Shown here piece after piece: positions 1 through 7,229 of a stretch of 41,350 bases of DNA. This stretch comes from DAOMNN01 sp050486545 (GTDB lineage Bacteria > Pseudomonadota > Gammaproteobacteria > Burkholderiales > Rhodocyclaceae): NCBI GenBank assembly GCA_050486545.1, contig JBJHDM010000028.1, positions 1-41,350 on the forward strand, in the 5' to 3' direction. The translations under genes and the position numbers were made by a program. The notes below the pieces were generated by a model, which worked only from the letters and a program-made list of their open reading frames with translations, made no database searches and was not told the DNA's origin. Positions within the stretch are counted from its first letter, which is position 1. Every line of letters begins with the position of its first letter.

Positions 1-2149
1 TGCCCTGCTTGTCCTCGCCGAAATAGACCGTCATGTGCGGGAACGGGATTTCGATGCCGGCGGCGTCGAAGTGGCGCTTGACCAGGCGGTTGTAGGCCCG
101 CCCGATGCCGAACTGCGTGCCCGGCACGGTCTTGATGCGCACGCGCACATTGACCGAGCTGTCGGCCAGCGCGGTCACGCCATGCACCTCCAGTTCCTCG
201 GCGAGGATGTTCGGATGGTGTTCGGGGTCTTCGAGCAGTTCGGCGAACGCTGCCTTGAGATGCTCGACGACCTCGTCCGTATCCTCGCGATAGGCCACGC
301 CGTACTCGCCGACGTGGTAGCCGAACTCGCGATTGAAGTTGGACACCCGGTCCACCGCCGAGAACGGGATGAGGTGATACACGCCCGCCAGGTCGCGCAG
401 GCCGAGCGAGCGGATCGTGAGCCGCTCGACCACCCCCGTGGTGCCGCCGGCGGTCACGACGTCACCGACGTTGATCGCATTCTCGAGCTGGATGAACACG
501 CCGGTGATGACGTCCTGGACGAGCTTCTGCGCGCCGAAGCCGATCGCCAGCCCGAGCACGCCTGCGCCGGCGAGCAGCGGCGCGATGTTGATGCCGATCT
601 CGGCCAGCACGACCATCGAGGTCAGCACGACGAGCGCGATCGCCACGGCGTTGCGGAAGATCGTCAGCAGCGTGCGTGCGCGGGGATTGGGTTCGCCGTC
701 CCCCGTCACCGGGTTGAGACGGAATTCGATCCAGCTCGCGACCACCAGCCATGCGGCCAGGGCGAGCGCGAGGATGAGGGCGACCGAGACCGCGCGGCCG
801 ATCAGCATTGCGCCGGCATCCGACACGACCCATTCGCCGAGGTCGAACGGCGACCAGGCGTCGGCGATGAAGGCGATGACGACCGCAAGAATCGCGAAGC
901 GCGCGATCTTCAGCGCGGTGGGAACGTAGGCGTTCAGGCGCGCCTCGAGGAGGGGGAAACGGCTGCGCAGGTCGTCGTTGAGCTGGATGCGGCGCAGGAT
1001 CACCTGCGTCAGGAAAGCGGCCAGTGCGATGCCGACCGCGACCGCGATCAGGGTCTGGAGCGTCGCAGCCAGCATGTACGGCAGGGCCTGTTCGGGATAC
1101 AGGATGGCGGTGACCAGAATCGCCGCCAGGTAGGCGATCGCGACGACATGCCAGACGCGCGCGCCCATCGAGATGCTGATCCGGCCGAACGGCGAGTGCA
1201 TGCGCTGGGCGAGCGACTCCAGCGCCTCGCGCACGCGGTTGCGGTTCTGCAGCACGATGACGGCCGCCTTGAGCAGCGCCGAGAGCATGACCAGGATCGC
1301 AATCGCCCGACCCAGGCCTGGCGCGAGGTAATGATTGATCGACGGCACGACCAGCATCAGGCCGTAGCCGAGGAAGAAGACCATGCGCGAGACCCAGGCG
1401 TACCAGTAGGCGGACTCCTCTCCGGAAAGCGGTACACAGCGCAAGTGCTCGCCGCGCTTGGCAAAGATCACGCGCAGTGCCGAGCGCACCAGTTCGACGA
1501 GCAGGAAGGCGTTCAGGAACAGCGACTCCAGCACGCCGATGCCTCCGCTCGAACCCAGCGCTGCCAGCGCGATGCCGTAGCCGCACAGCCACGCGAGGGC
1601 CACCACCGCGGCATCGAGCACGCCGGCGGCAACGATCGACGACATGCGCCGGACCAGCGTGACCGCATGGGTTCCGGGCTTGCCTGCAAAGCGGTCGAGT
1701 GCCCGGAAAGCGGCGCCGACCGCTGCGCCGAGCAGCCTGAAGATCGCCAGCGTCGCGATGACGAGCAGTGCGAACTCGCCCAGGTCGCGCACGAGTTCGC
1801 CCGGCTCGGCCTCGATCAGGCGTGTCCAGGCTTCGCCGACCGAGCGGATCGCATCGCCGGCTTCGGTCGCGACCCCTTCGGCCACGGTACGGGTGAAACC
1901 CGCGATGCGGCCTGCGATCGAGACCGGTTCGCCGGGGGCTTCGAGCGCCCCGGCCGCCTCTTCCTCGCCGAGGCGGCGCAGCTGTTCGACCAGTGCGCCG
2001 CGAGCGGCCTCGTCCTCGAGCAGGTCGGCCAGCCGGTCGTATCCGCCCTGCGTGCGCGCCGGCTCGGCGGCCACGGCTGCGCCGGGCAGCAGCGCGAACA
2101 GGACCGCTGCGAGCAGGAGTCCCAGGAAAGGATTGGTGGTTCGCGTCAC
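1..2149 (-). CDS. MscS-family mechanosensitive channel (3' end cut by window)
   Basis: Inner-membrane channel that releases osmolytes under hypo-osmotic stress. About 716 residues are visible and the C terminus runs out of the window. A signal peptide-like N terminus (FLGLLLAAVLFALLPGAAVA) is followed by several hydrophobic segments, then the MscS pore helix and beta domain, with LAGAGVLGLAIGFGAQ, the stretch QLENAINVGDVV, and GIEIPFPHMTVYF near the end. The long N-terminal region places it with YbiO/large MscS-like channels rather than the short E. coli MscS. The start is a GTG at 2149 with GGAG 7 bases upstream; no ATG gives a comparable N terminus. It is divergent from cadR. Family assignment is firm; physiological role is inferred. 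Confidence 0.9.
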   Translation of the reverse strand, partial: MTRTTNPFLGLLLAAVLFALLPGAAVAAEPARTQGGYDRLADLLEDEAARGALVEQLRRLGEEEAAGALEAPGEPVSIAGRIAGFTRTVAEGVATEAGDAIRSVGEAWTRLIEAEPGELVRDLGEFALLVIATLAIFRLLGAAVGAAFRALDRFAGKPGTHAVTLVRRMSSIVAAGVLDAAVVALAWLCGYGIALAALGSSGGIGVLESLFLNAFLLVELVRSALRVIFAKRGEHLRCVPLSGEESAYWYAWVSRMVFFLGYGLMLVVPSINHYLAPGLGRAIAILVMLSALLKAAVIVLQNRNRVREALESLAQRMHSPFGRISISMGARVWHVVAIAYLAAILVTAILYPEQALPYMLAATLQTLIAVAVGIALAAFLTQVILRRIQLNDDLRSRFPLLEARLNAYVPTALKIARFAILAVVIAFIADAWSPFDLGEWVVSDAGAMLIGRAVSVALILALALAAWLVVASWIEFRLNPVTGDGEPNPRARTLLTIFRNAVAIALVVLTSMVVLAEIGINIAPLLAGAGVLGLAIGFGAQKLVQDVITGVFIQLENAINVGDVVTAGGTTGVVERLTIRSLGLRDLAGVYHLIPFSAVDRVSNFNREFGYHVGEYGVAYREDTDEVVEHLKAAFAELLEDPEHHPNILAEELEVHGVTALADSSVNVRVRIKTVPGTQFGIGRAYNRLVKRHFDAAGIEIPFPHMTVYFGEDKQG

Positions 2150-2353
2150 GCGATGGCTCCTTCTTGTCGTGCGTCGGGGAGTCTCGCCGGGAAGGTACGT
2201 ACGGGCCGGACCGTGAACGGCAGGGTACGATACGCGCACCGCGTCGGCGGAAGGCTTCGGCCGCGATCAGGGCGACCGATGGCCGCTCGGCCCCTTCGAC
2301 CGGCGCGAACAGTCTATCACGGGCAGATTCGGGCGCTCTCGCAGCCATCCGGA

Positions 2354-2374
2354 ACCCCGTAGTCGCTACTGGGT
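2354..2374. promoter_or_regulatory. CadR/PbrR-type operator
   Basis: An imperfect dyad (ACCCCGTAG, TCG, CTACTGGGT; one mismatch between arms) lies 31 bases upstream of the cadR start. It resembles the known CadR box with ACCC/GTAG half-sites. It probably serves autoregulation of cadR and possibly the divergent channel gene. No clear -10/-35 pair with 19-bp spacing was found. Confidence 0.6.
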
Positions 2375-2405
2375 CGACGGAACGTCACGACCACGGAAGA
2401 GCACG

Positions 2406-2924
2406 ATGAGAATCGGAGAGCTGGCGCGGGCTACCGGTGTGGACGTCGAGACCATCCGCTACTACGAGCGCAGTGGCCTGCTGCCCGAACCCGCGCGCCG
2501 GGCGAACGGCTATCGTGCCTATGGCGCACGGCACCTCGAGCGGCTGGCCTTCATCCGCCACTGCCGCGCGCTCGACATGCCGCTTGTCGACGTCGCGCGG
2601 CTGCTCGACTTCGTCGCGCATCCGCAGTCCGATTGCGGCGGCATCAACGAGTTGATCGACGCACAACTGGCCCGTGTGCGGGCACGGCTGGAGAGCATGC
2701 ACGCGCTCGAACGCCAGCTCGCCGCGTTGCGCGACACCTGTTGCGAACCGCAGGCCGGCAGGGAGTGCGGGATCCTGCACGAACTGGTGGCCGCGGCGCA
2801 CGGCGAGGCGTGCGCCTGCCATGGAGACTTGATCCCGCACCGCTTCCCGTCCGCCGGCGAAACGGCGCGGACCGGTTCTGCTACGATTCCGGCGTCGCAT
2901 CCCGAATCCGATCCCCGCACATGA
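2406..2924 (+). CDS. cadR: CadR-like Cd(II)/Pb(II)-responsive MerR regulator
   Basis: DNA-distorting MerR-family activator of 172 aa. The N-terminal winged helix reads MRIGELARATGVDVETIRYY. C77 sits in the SDCGGIN motif at the start of the dimerisation helix, with C112/C113, C121 and a terminal Cys/His cluster (ACACH, residues 135-139). C77 plus cysteines near 112-121 is the CadR/PbrR ligand pattern, unlike CueR, which has Ser77. GGAAGAG precedes the ATG. A CadR-type operator lies just upstream. The stop codon overlaps the next ATG (ATGATGA), so the following small gene is probably translationally coupled. No Cd/Zn ATPase is visible nearby, which is unusual for cadR. Confidence 0.88.
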   Translation: MRIGELARATGVDVETIRYYERSGLLPEPARRANGYRAYGARHLERLAFIRHCRALDMPLVDVARLLDFVAHPQSDCGGINELIDAQLARVRARLESMHALERQLAALRDTCCEPQAGRECGILHELVAAAHGEACACHGDLIPHRFPSAGETARTGSATIPASHPESDPRT

Positions 2925-3157
2925 TGAATCCCCTCAAGACTTCCTTGACCGTCACCTGGCTGAAGCCGGACGGTGCCCCCGTTTCCTGCATCGAAAAGAT
3001 CAAGGTTCTCAACGAAAACCACGAGGAGCTGCGCCAGATGGTGCGGGACGCGCTCGAGGACGCGCTGCTGATGGGCTGCAGCGAACGCCAGGTGCGGGAA
3101 GTCATGCACGCGCTGATCGACGAAGTAATCCCCGCTTTCCACGAGCGACGGGATTGA
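2921..3157 (+). CDS. Small protein coupled to cadR (78 aa)
   Basis: Starts at ATG 2921, overlapping the cadR stop by 4 bases, and has no Shine-Dalgarno of its own, which suggests translational coupling. The 78-aa product has an amphipathic, acidic C-terminal half rich in E/L/R (ENHEELRQMVRDALEDALL, then a Cys and VMHALIDEV) and an N-terminal beta-rich part with one Cys (VSCIEKIKVLNEN). No signal peptide or membrane segment. I do not recognise a named domain. The tight coupling suggests a role linked to the metal regulator. Confidence 0.75.
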   Translation: MMNPLKTSLTVTWLKPDGAPVSCIEKIKVLNENHEELRQMVRDALEDALLMGCSERQVREVMHALIDEVIPAFHERRD

Positions 3158-3298
3158 CAGCCACGTTGTTGCGAGCAGACCAGGGGGAGGACGCCTTCGG
3201 TGGTCCGCCCGCGACGGACCGTGTGCGTCGCATCGACTCCTGCGTGGCCGGCGCGCGAATGCCGCGAGAAAGGCAGTCAGCAAGCGCCGCGAGCGCGC

Positions 3299-3817
3299 TT
3301 ATCCTTTCCCATGGCAGGATGTCCCCCCTGATGAGCGATGCAAGCCGAAGCGCGGTCCGACTTCGAGGTGACCAACCTCGCACTCCTCCGTGAAATGCAC
3401 GAAGCCCCGCTTCAGCGAGCTCGCCCAGCCGTTGCCGAGTTTCGCGCCGGCCGCCTCGAGTTCGGCCTCGATCCGGTCGGCGGTGACTTGCAGCAGGTCA
3501 TAGGTGATTCCGACCTGTCGATCCTCGGCCTCGATCGCCTCGATACCCATCAGTGCCCCGACCTGTTCGATGACCAAACGCGCCTGTCCGGCATCGAGCG
3601 GTGTCCCGAGCGCGAAGCGGCGGTGCTTGAGCACGGTTCGGCCCTCCTGCTTCGGGGCCGGTCGGCCCGCATGGCCGATGAACAGGTGCGGGTGGGCGAG
3701 AAAGCGGTCGCGGCACTGGGTCGAGCAGAATGCATACGTCGTACCGACATAGTCATGCGAGAAGCTGCCGGCATCGACCTCCATGCCGCAGACCACGTCC
3801 TTCAACTTCCGGTCCAT
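3299..3817 (-). CDS. YHS-domain protein with HMA-like C-terminal region
   Basis: 172-aa soluble protein. The N-terminal YHS (TRASH-like) domain has C10 in VVCGMEV and C31/C35 in FCSTQC, the usual metal-binding cysteines, followed by RDRFLAHP. Residues about 60-140 resemble a degenerate ferredoxin-like HMA fold (LVIEQVGALMGIEAIEAEDR) without a CxxC. YHS domains are common in copper ATPases and small copper-handling proteins. Start ATG 3817 has GGAGGA 7 bases upstream. It is the third gene of the minus-strand unit with the methyltransferase-like and DUF2933 genes, 48 bases after the former. A role in cytoplasmic copper binding is inferred. Confidence 0.82.
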   Translation of the reverse strand: MDRKLKDVVCGMEVDAGSFSHDYVGTTYAFCSTQCRDRFLAHPHLFIGHAGRPAPKQEGRTVLKHRRFALGTPLDAGQARLVIEQVGALMGIEAIEAEDRQVGITYDLLQVTADRIEAELEAAGAKLGNGWASSLKRGFVHFTEECEVGHLEVGPRFGLHRSSGGTSCHGKG

Positions 3818-3865
3818 GATTTCCTCCGTTCGGTTCGCAGGTTGCGAGCGCGCGCGCCGGGCGCC

Positions 3866-4522
3866 TCAGTCCTGGGATTCCGCTGACATGTTCCGGCCAC
3901 GTTGCGGAATGAAGGCCGGGGTGCGCGCCATGTAGTCGCGGTAGGCGTCTCCGAATGCGGTAATCGAGTCTCTTTCCTCGCGGCGCGCGAGCCGTGCGTA
4001 CATGTAGGCGAGGATCGGGAACAGCGCGAGCGTGATCAGTGTCGGCCACTGCAGCAGAAAACCGAACATGATCGCGACGAAGCCCACGTACTGCGGGTGG
4101 CGAATGTACGCGTAGGGACCGGTGTCGGCGACGCGGTGCTTGCGCTGGGCTTCGTACAGCACTGGCCAGGACTTCGCGAGCAGCCAGAAGCCCGCGACGA
4201 TGAATCCGATGCTGAGCAGGTGGAACGGGCCGAAGTGCGGGTTCGAGCGCCAGCCGAACAGCATCTCGAGCAGATGGCCGGCGTCGTGCGACAGCCAGTC
4301 CACGCCCGGAAAGCGCGACGACAGCCAGCCCGAGAGCAGGTAGATCGTCAGCGGAAAGCCGTACATCTCGGTGAACAGCGCGACGATGAAGGCCGAGTAG
4401 GCGCCGAAAGATCGCCAGTCGCGTGTCGTCTGCGGCCTCGCAAAGCTGAACGCGAACGCGATGAAGATCGCCGAGTTCAGCAGCACCAGCGACCACAGGC
4501 CGTATGCGGACATGCCGTTCAT
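3866..4522 (-). CDS. Isoprenylcysteine carboxyl methyltransferase-like membrane protein
   Basis: 218-aa polytopic membrane protein of the ICMT/PEMT-like family. The C-terminal half carries the hallmark DTGPYAYIRHPQYVGF, the conserved RHPxY motif that helps bind S-adenosylmethionine in this fold. Earlier segments (LWSLVLLNSAIFIAFAF, YSAFIVALFTEMYGF, LLSIGFIVAGFWLL) are membrane-spanning. Bacterial members have no prenylated substrate known to me, but they recur in heavy-metal resistance clusters. Start ATG 4522 overlaps the preceding gene's stop by 4 bases (ATGA), so the two are coupled. The actual substrate is unknown. Confidence 0.82.
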   Translation of the reverse strand: MNGMSAYGLWSLVLLNSAIFIAFAFSFARPQTTRDWRSFGAYSAFIVALFTEMYGFPLTIYLLSGWLSSRFPGVDWLSHDAGHLLEMLFGWRSNPHFGPFHLLSIGFIVAGFWLLAKSWPVLYEAQRKHRVADTGPYAYIRHPQYVGFVAIMFGFLLQWPTLITLALFPILAYMYARLARREERDSITAFGDAYRDYMARTPAFIPQRGRNMSAESQD

Positions 4523-4833
4523 CGCCCATCTCCCTTCGCGTCGCGCCCCTGTGTGCCGTGCTGATGACCGCCGTGCCCGCCATGCCCGTGGCCACCATGC
4601 ATGAACACGTGCATCAACGGGCACGCGAGCAGGATCAGCCAGGGCAGATAGGGGATCAGATGCACGCGATGCTCGGCAACGAGAACGAACGCGCTGAGCG
4701 CGAGAAATCCGAAGAAAACCCACTTCGCCCGCTTGCTTCGCGTCACCTGCTGTGCGGGCGACTGCCGTTCGGTACGATCCGTTTCGGATGCATCGTGTTC
4801 GTGGCGAGTGCTTTGGTGGTCGTGCGCTTGCAT
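4519..4833 (-). CDS. DUF2933-like small membrane protein with His/Gly-rich tail
   Basis: 104 aa. A His/Asp-rich N terminus (MQAHDHQSTRHEHDAS) precedes two hydrophobic segments (WVFFGFLALSAFVLVAEH and LIPYLPWLILLACPLMHVFM), then an HGGHGHGGHGGHQHG tail. This matches the DUF2933 type of small copper-island membrane protein. I chose ATG 4833 because it gives a compact protein; an ATG at 4884 would add 17 residues. It is the first gene of the minus-strand trio and lies about 120 bases downstream of operator box 4957-4984. Binding of Cu/Ag by the histidines is inferred. Confidence 0.78.
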   Translation of the reverse strand: MQAHDHQSTRHEHDASETDRTERQSPAQQVTRSKRAKWVFFGFLALSAFVLVAEHRVHLIPYLPWLILLACPLMHVFMHGGHGHGGHGGHQHGTQGRDAKGDGR

Positions 4834-4956
4834 GGCGTGGCTACCCCGGTGATTGTCGGATCTGCAGTGCGAACCGTCCCGCATCCATATGGCCGCTCAG
4901 GCGGCGGCAGAATCGGGCCTACGGGGTCATGATGCGCTGGAGGCCCCGACGAGAAC

Positions 4957-4984
4957 CTGACGCGGGGATTACGTTTCGATAACG
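4957..4984. promoter_or_regulatory. CopR/CusR-type box, site a
   Basis: CTGAC, 5 bases, GATTAC (4967-4972), 6 bases, ATAACG. It shares the CTGAC-N5-GATTAC-N6 architecture of the other sites in the window. The GATTAC half-site covers the TAA stop of the methyltransferase gene. It lies upstream of the minus-strand DUF2933/ICMT/YHS unit, its likely target. Confidence 0.6.
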
Positions 4985-5661
4985 CGCGACCCGACTCGGG
5001 CGGCCGGCTTCCCGGCGCTGTACAGCGCCATCGTGCCGAAAACGGTCGCGAACCGTCGCCGCTCGCGCACGGCCGCGAATCCGGCGCCGGAGAAGAGCTC
5101 GAAGAGCCGCCCGGCGACGTTGTCGCGGGTGTTCTCGAAGCCGTCGAGCATCTGGATCGAGAAATACGCCATTCGCATCATCGGCCCGCTGGCGCGACCC
5201 CAGTCCGCGACGTGCAGCTCGCCGCCGGGTCGCAGCACGCGAAGCAGCTCGGTGGCGGTGCGGACCTTGTCGGACCAGCGCAGGTGGTGGAAGAACAGGC
5301 TCGAGACCACCCGGTCGAAGTGGGCGTCGGGATAGGGCAGGGCGTACGACAGGCCGTGGTCGAAGCGGATCGCGACCCCGGCCCGTTCCGCCTTGCGTGC
5401 GGCGATCGACAGGATCTCGCGGTCACCGTCGATGCCGGTGAGGTCGAGGTCGGGATGCCGCTGCTTGATCCAGACCGCGAGCGTGCCGGTGCCGCAGGCG
5501 AGGTCGAGCACCCGCTGGCCCGGCGCGAAGCCTGCCTGCTCGATCAGTGCCGACTTGAACGCGCGTTCGCGCGTCGTCGAGGCCACGACCGCGTCATAGG
5601 CGGGGGTGAGCCAGCGGTAGCCGAGGGCCGGGACGTAGGACGGGTCATTGCTTGGAGACAT
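4969..5661 (-). CDS. Class I SAM-dependent methyltransferase
   Basis: 230 aa with the Rossmann-fold SAM-binding motif I VLDLACGTGTLAVW (about residues 51-64), motif II acidic LTGIDGDREIL, and HFDRVVSSLFFHHL, as in UbiE/Methyltransf_11 proteins. Cytoplasmic, no signal. AGGAGC stands 7 bases before ATG 5661. It is the last gene of the copA-cueR-EamA unit, 24 bases after the transporter stop. The substrate cannot be told from sequence; a metalloid or small-molecule methylation role is only suggested by context. Confidence 0.85.
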   Translation of the reverse strand: MSPSNDPSYVPALGYRWLTPAYDAVVASTTRERAFKSALIEQAGFAPGQRVLDLACGTGTLAVWIKQRHPDLDLTGIDGDREILSIAARKAERAGVAIRFDHGLSYALPYPDAHFDRVVSSLFFHHLRWSDKVRTATELLRVLRPGGELHVADWGRASGPMMRMAYFSIQMLDGFENTRDNVAGRLFELFSGAGFAAVRERRRFATVFGTMALYSAGKPAARVGSRVIET

Positions 5662-5685
5662 TGCGGTTGCTCCTGATGTGGCCGG

Positions 5686-6744
5686 TCAATGATCGTGCCG
5701 GTGATGCGCGTCCGGATAGTGCGCATGGGTGTGCGTGATCGCTTCGTGGCGATGCCGATGGCTGTGTCGCGTGCCGGACGGCACCGGCTCGTCGTGCGCA
5801 TGCCGATGATGCTCGTCGTGGACGTGCATGTGTTCGTGCTCGATCGCCTCGTGCGTGTGCTCGTGGCAGTGCCGTTCGGTCAGGTGCAGCCATACGCCGA
5901 CCGCCATCAGCCCGCCGGCGACGAGCAGCGACGCGGTCAGGCTCTCGCCGAGCAGCGGGATCGCGAGCAATGCGCCGAAGAACGGTGCGACCGAGTAGTA
6001 GGCCCCGGTGCGCGCGGTGCCGAGGTCGCGCAACGCGACGATGAACAGCGCGAGGCTCACCCCGTACGCGAAGAACCCGACGAGCATCGCGGCGCCGATG
6101 CCGACCCACGGCGGCAGGGCTGCGCCGAGCGCGAAGGCGAGGCCCAGATTGACGGTGCCGGCGGCCAGGCCCTTGACCGCGGCGAGCCAGGTCGCATCGG
6201 TGAGCGACACCTTGCGCGTCAGGTTGTTGTCGATGCCCCACGCGAGACAGGCGCCGAGGATCGCGAGGGCCGGCCACACGCTGCCGATGCGCGTGTCTTC
6301 GGGCCAGCTCAGCACGACCGCGCCGGCGACGATCGCAAGCATGCCGGCCGCGACGCGCCGGTTGACGTTCTCGCGGAACAGGAACCAGGCCAGCAGCGCC
6401 GTGAACACCGGCTCGGCATTGAGCAGCAGCGCCGCGCCCGAGGCCGCCATGCCGGTGAGTCCGAACATAAGCAGCACCGGGCCGAGCACGCCGCCGGCCG
6501 CAATCGCGCCAACGAGCCACGGCCGGTCCTCGCGCGGCAGCCGCACCGCGGGAGCGCGCCGGATGCTGCGGTACGCGGCCAGGCCGGCCCCCGAGCCGAG
6601 GTAGAGCAGCCCGGCCAGCAGCCATGGATCGACGCTCGCGAGCAGCAGCTTCGCGAGCGGCGTGCTCGCGCCGAACAGCAGCGCCGCGCCCAGCGCGGCG
6701 CCGATGCCCGGTCGGCGCAGGGCCTCAAGCGCACGATTGCGCAT
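5686..6744 (-). CDS. DMT/EamA-family transporter with histidine-rich C-terminal tail
   Basis: About 352 aa. Ten predicted hydrophobic segments form two EamA repeats (GAALGAALLFGASTPLAKLL early; LLVGFFAYGVSLALFIVAL and YYSVAPFFGALLAIPLL late). After the last helix come about 60 residues packed with His (HCHEHTHEAIEHEHMHVHDE, HSHRHRH, HAHYPDAHHRHDH) ending at the stop. Ordinary EamA exporters lack this; such tails are typical of metal transporters (ZIP, CDF, NreB). The gene follows cueR by only 9-15 bases, so it is probably CueR-controlled. Start is ATG 6744 or GTG 6750; neither has a clear ribosome site. Metal export or metal-gated activity is inferred. Confidence 0.87.
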   Translation of the reverse strand: MRNRALEALRRPGIGAALGAALLFGASTPLAKLLLASVDPWLLAGLLYLGSGAGLAAYRSIRRAPAVRLPREDRPWLVGAIAAGGVLGPVLLMFGLTGMAASGAALLLNAEPVFTALLAWFLFRENVNRRVAAGMLAIVAGAVVLSWPEDTRIGSVWPALAILGACLAWGIDNNLTRKVSLTDATWLAAVKGLAAGTVNLGLAFALGAALPPWVGIGAAMLVGFFAYGVSLALFIVALRDLGTARTGAYYSVAPFFGALLAIPLLGESLTASLLVAGGLMAVGVWLHLTERHCHEHTHEAIEHEHMHVHDEHHRHAHDEPVPSGTRHSHRHRHEAITHTHAHYPDAHHRHDH

Positions 6745-6759
6745 GCGCACGAACGGCCG

Positions 6760-7206
6760 TCAGTGGCGGCCGAAGCGCGACTTGTGGGCGTTGCGCGGAC
6801 GGTGCGCGACCTCGTCCGCGGGCCCGTCGAGGTCCGAAAGTATCGGGCAGTCCGGCCGATGGTCACCGTGACAATGCGCGGCGAGCGTCTGCAAGGTCTC
6901 GGCCATACCCTGCAGCTCCGCGATCTTGTGCTTCAGCGTCGCGACGTGCGCGAGCGCGATGCGCTTGACGTCGGCGCTCGCCCGCTGCTTGTCCTGCCAC
7001 AGCGCGAGCAACTCGGCGATGTCTTCGACCGAGAAGCCGAGATCGCGGGCGCGGCGGATGAAGCGCAGCACGTGCACGTTGTCGTCGGTGTAGAAGCGAT
7101 AGCCCGATTCGGTGCGTCGCGCGGCCGGGATCAGGCCGATCGACTCGTAGTAGCGGATCATCTTGGCCGACACGCCGGAGGCGGCCGAGGCTTTGCCGAT
7201 GTTCAT
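6760..7206 (-). CDS. cueR: CueR, Cu(I)-responsive MerR-family activator
   Basis: 148 aa. The N-terminal helix-turn-helix is MNIGKASAASGVSAKMIRYY. The effector site has C112 and C120 (CHGDHRPDC, a Cys-x7-Cys loop) and Ser77 at the start of the dimerisation helix, the combination that defines +1 metal (Cu/Ag/Au) sensors in contrast to Cys77 of divalent sensors. ATG 7206 was chosen by alignment with the family; an ATG at 7209 is closer to the GGAG. It lies 23 bases downstream of copA on the same strand. Two CueR-type promoters upstream (9795-9825, 10066-10096) are its expected targets. Confidence 0.93.
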   Translation of the reverse strand: MNIGKASAASGVSAKMIRYYESIGLIPAARRTESGYRFYTDDNVHVLRFIRRARDLGFSVEDIAELLALWQDKQRASADVKRIALAHVATLKHKIAELQGMAETLQTLAAHCHGDHRPDCPILSDLDGPADEVAHRPRNAHKSRFGRH

Positions 7207-7229
7207 CATGCTCTTGATCTCCCAACGGT

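Noticed and set aside
35..2362. A 775-codon open frame on the plus strand across the channel gene
   Set aside because: It is antisense to the MscS gene, is rich in Arg/Asp/His from GC-skewed codons and has no domain. The minus-strand frame has a clear MscS signature.
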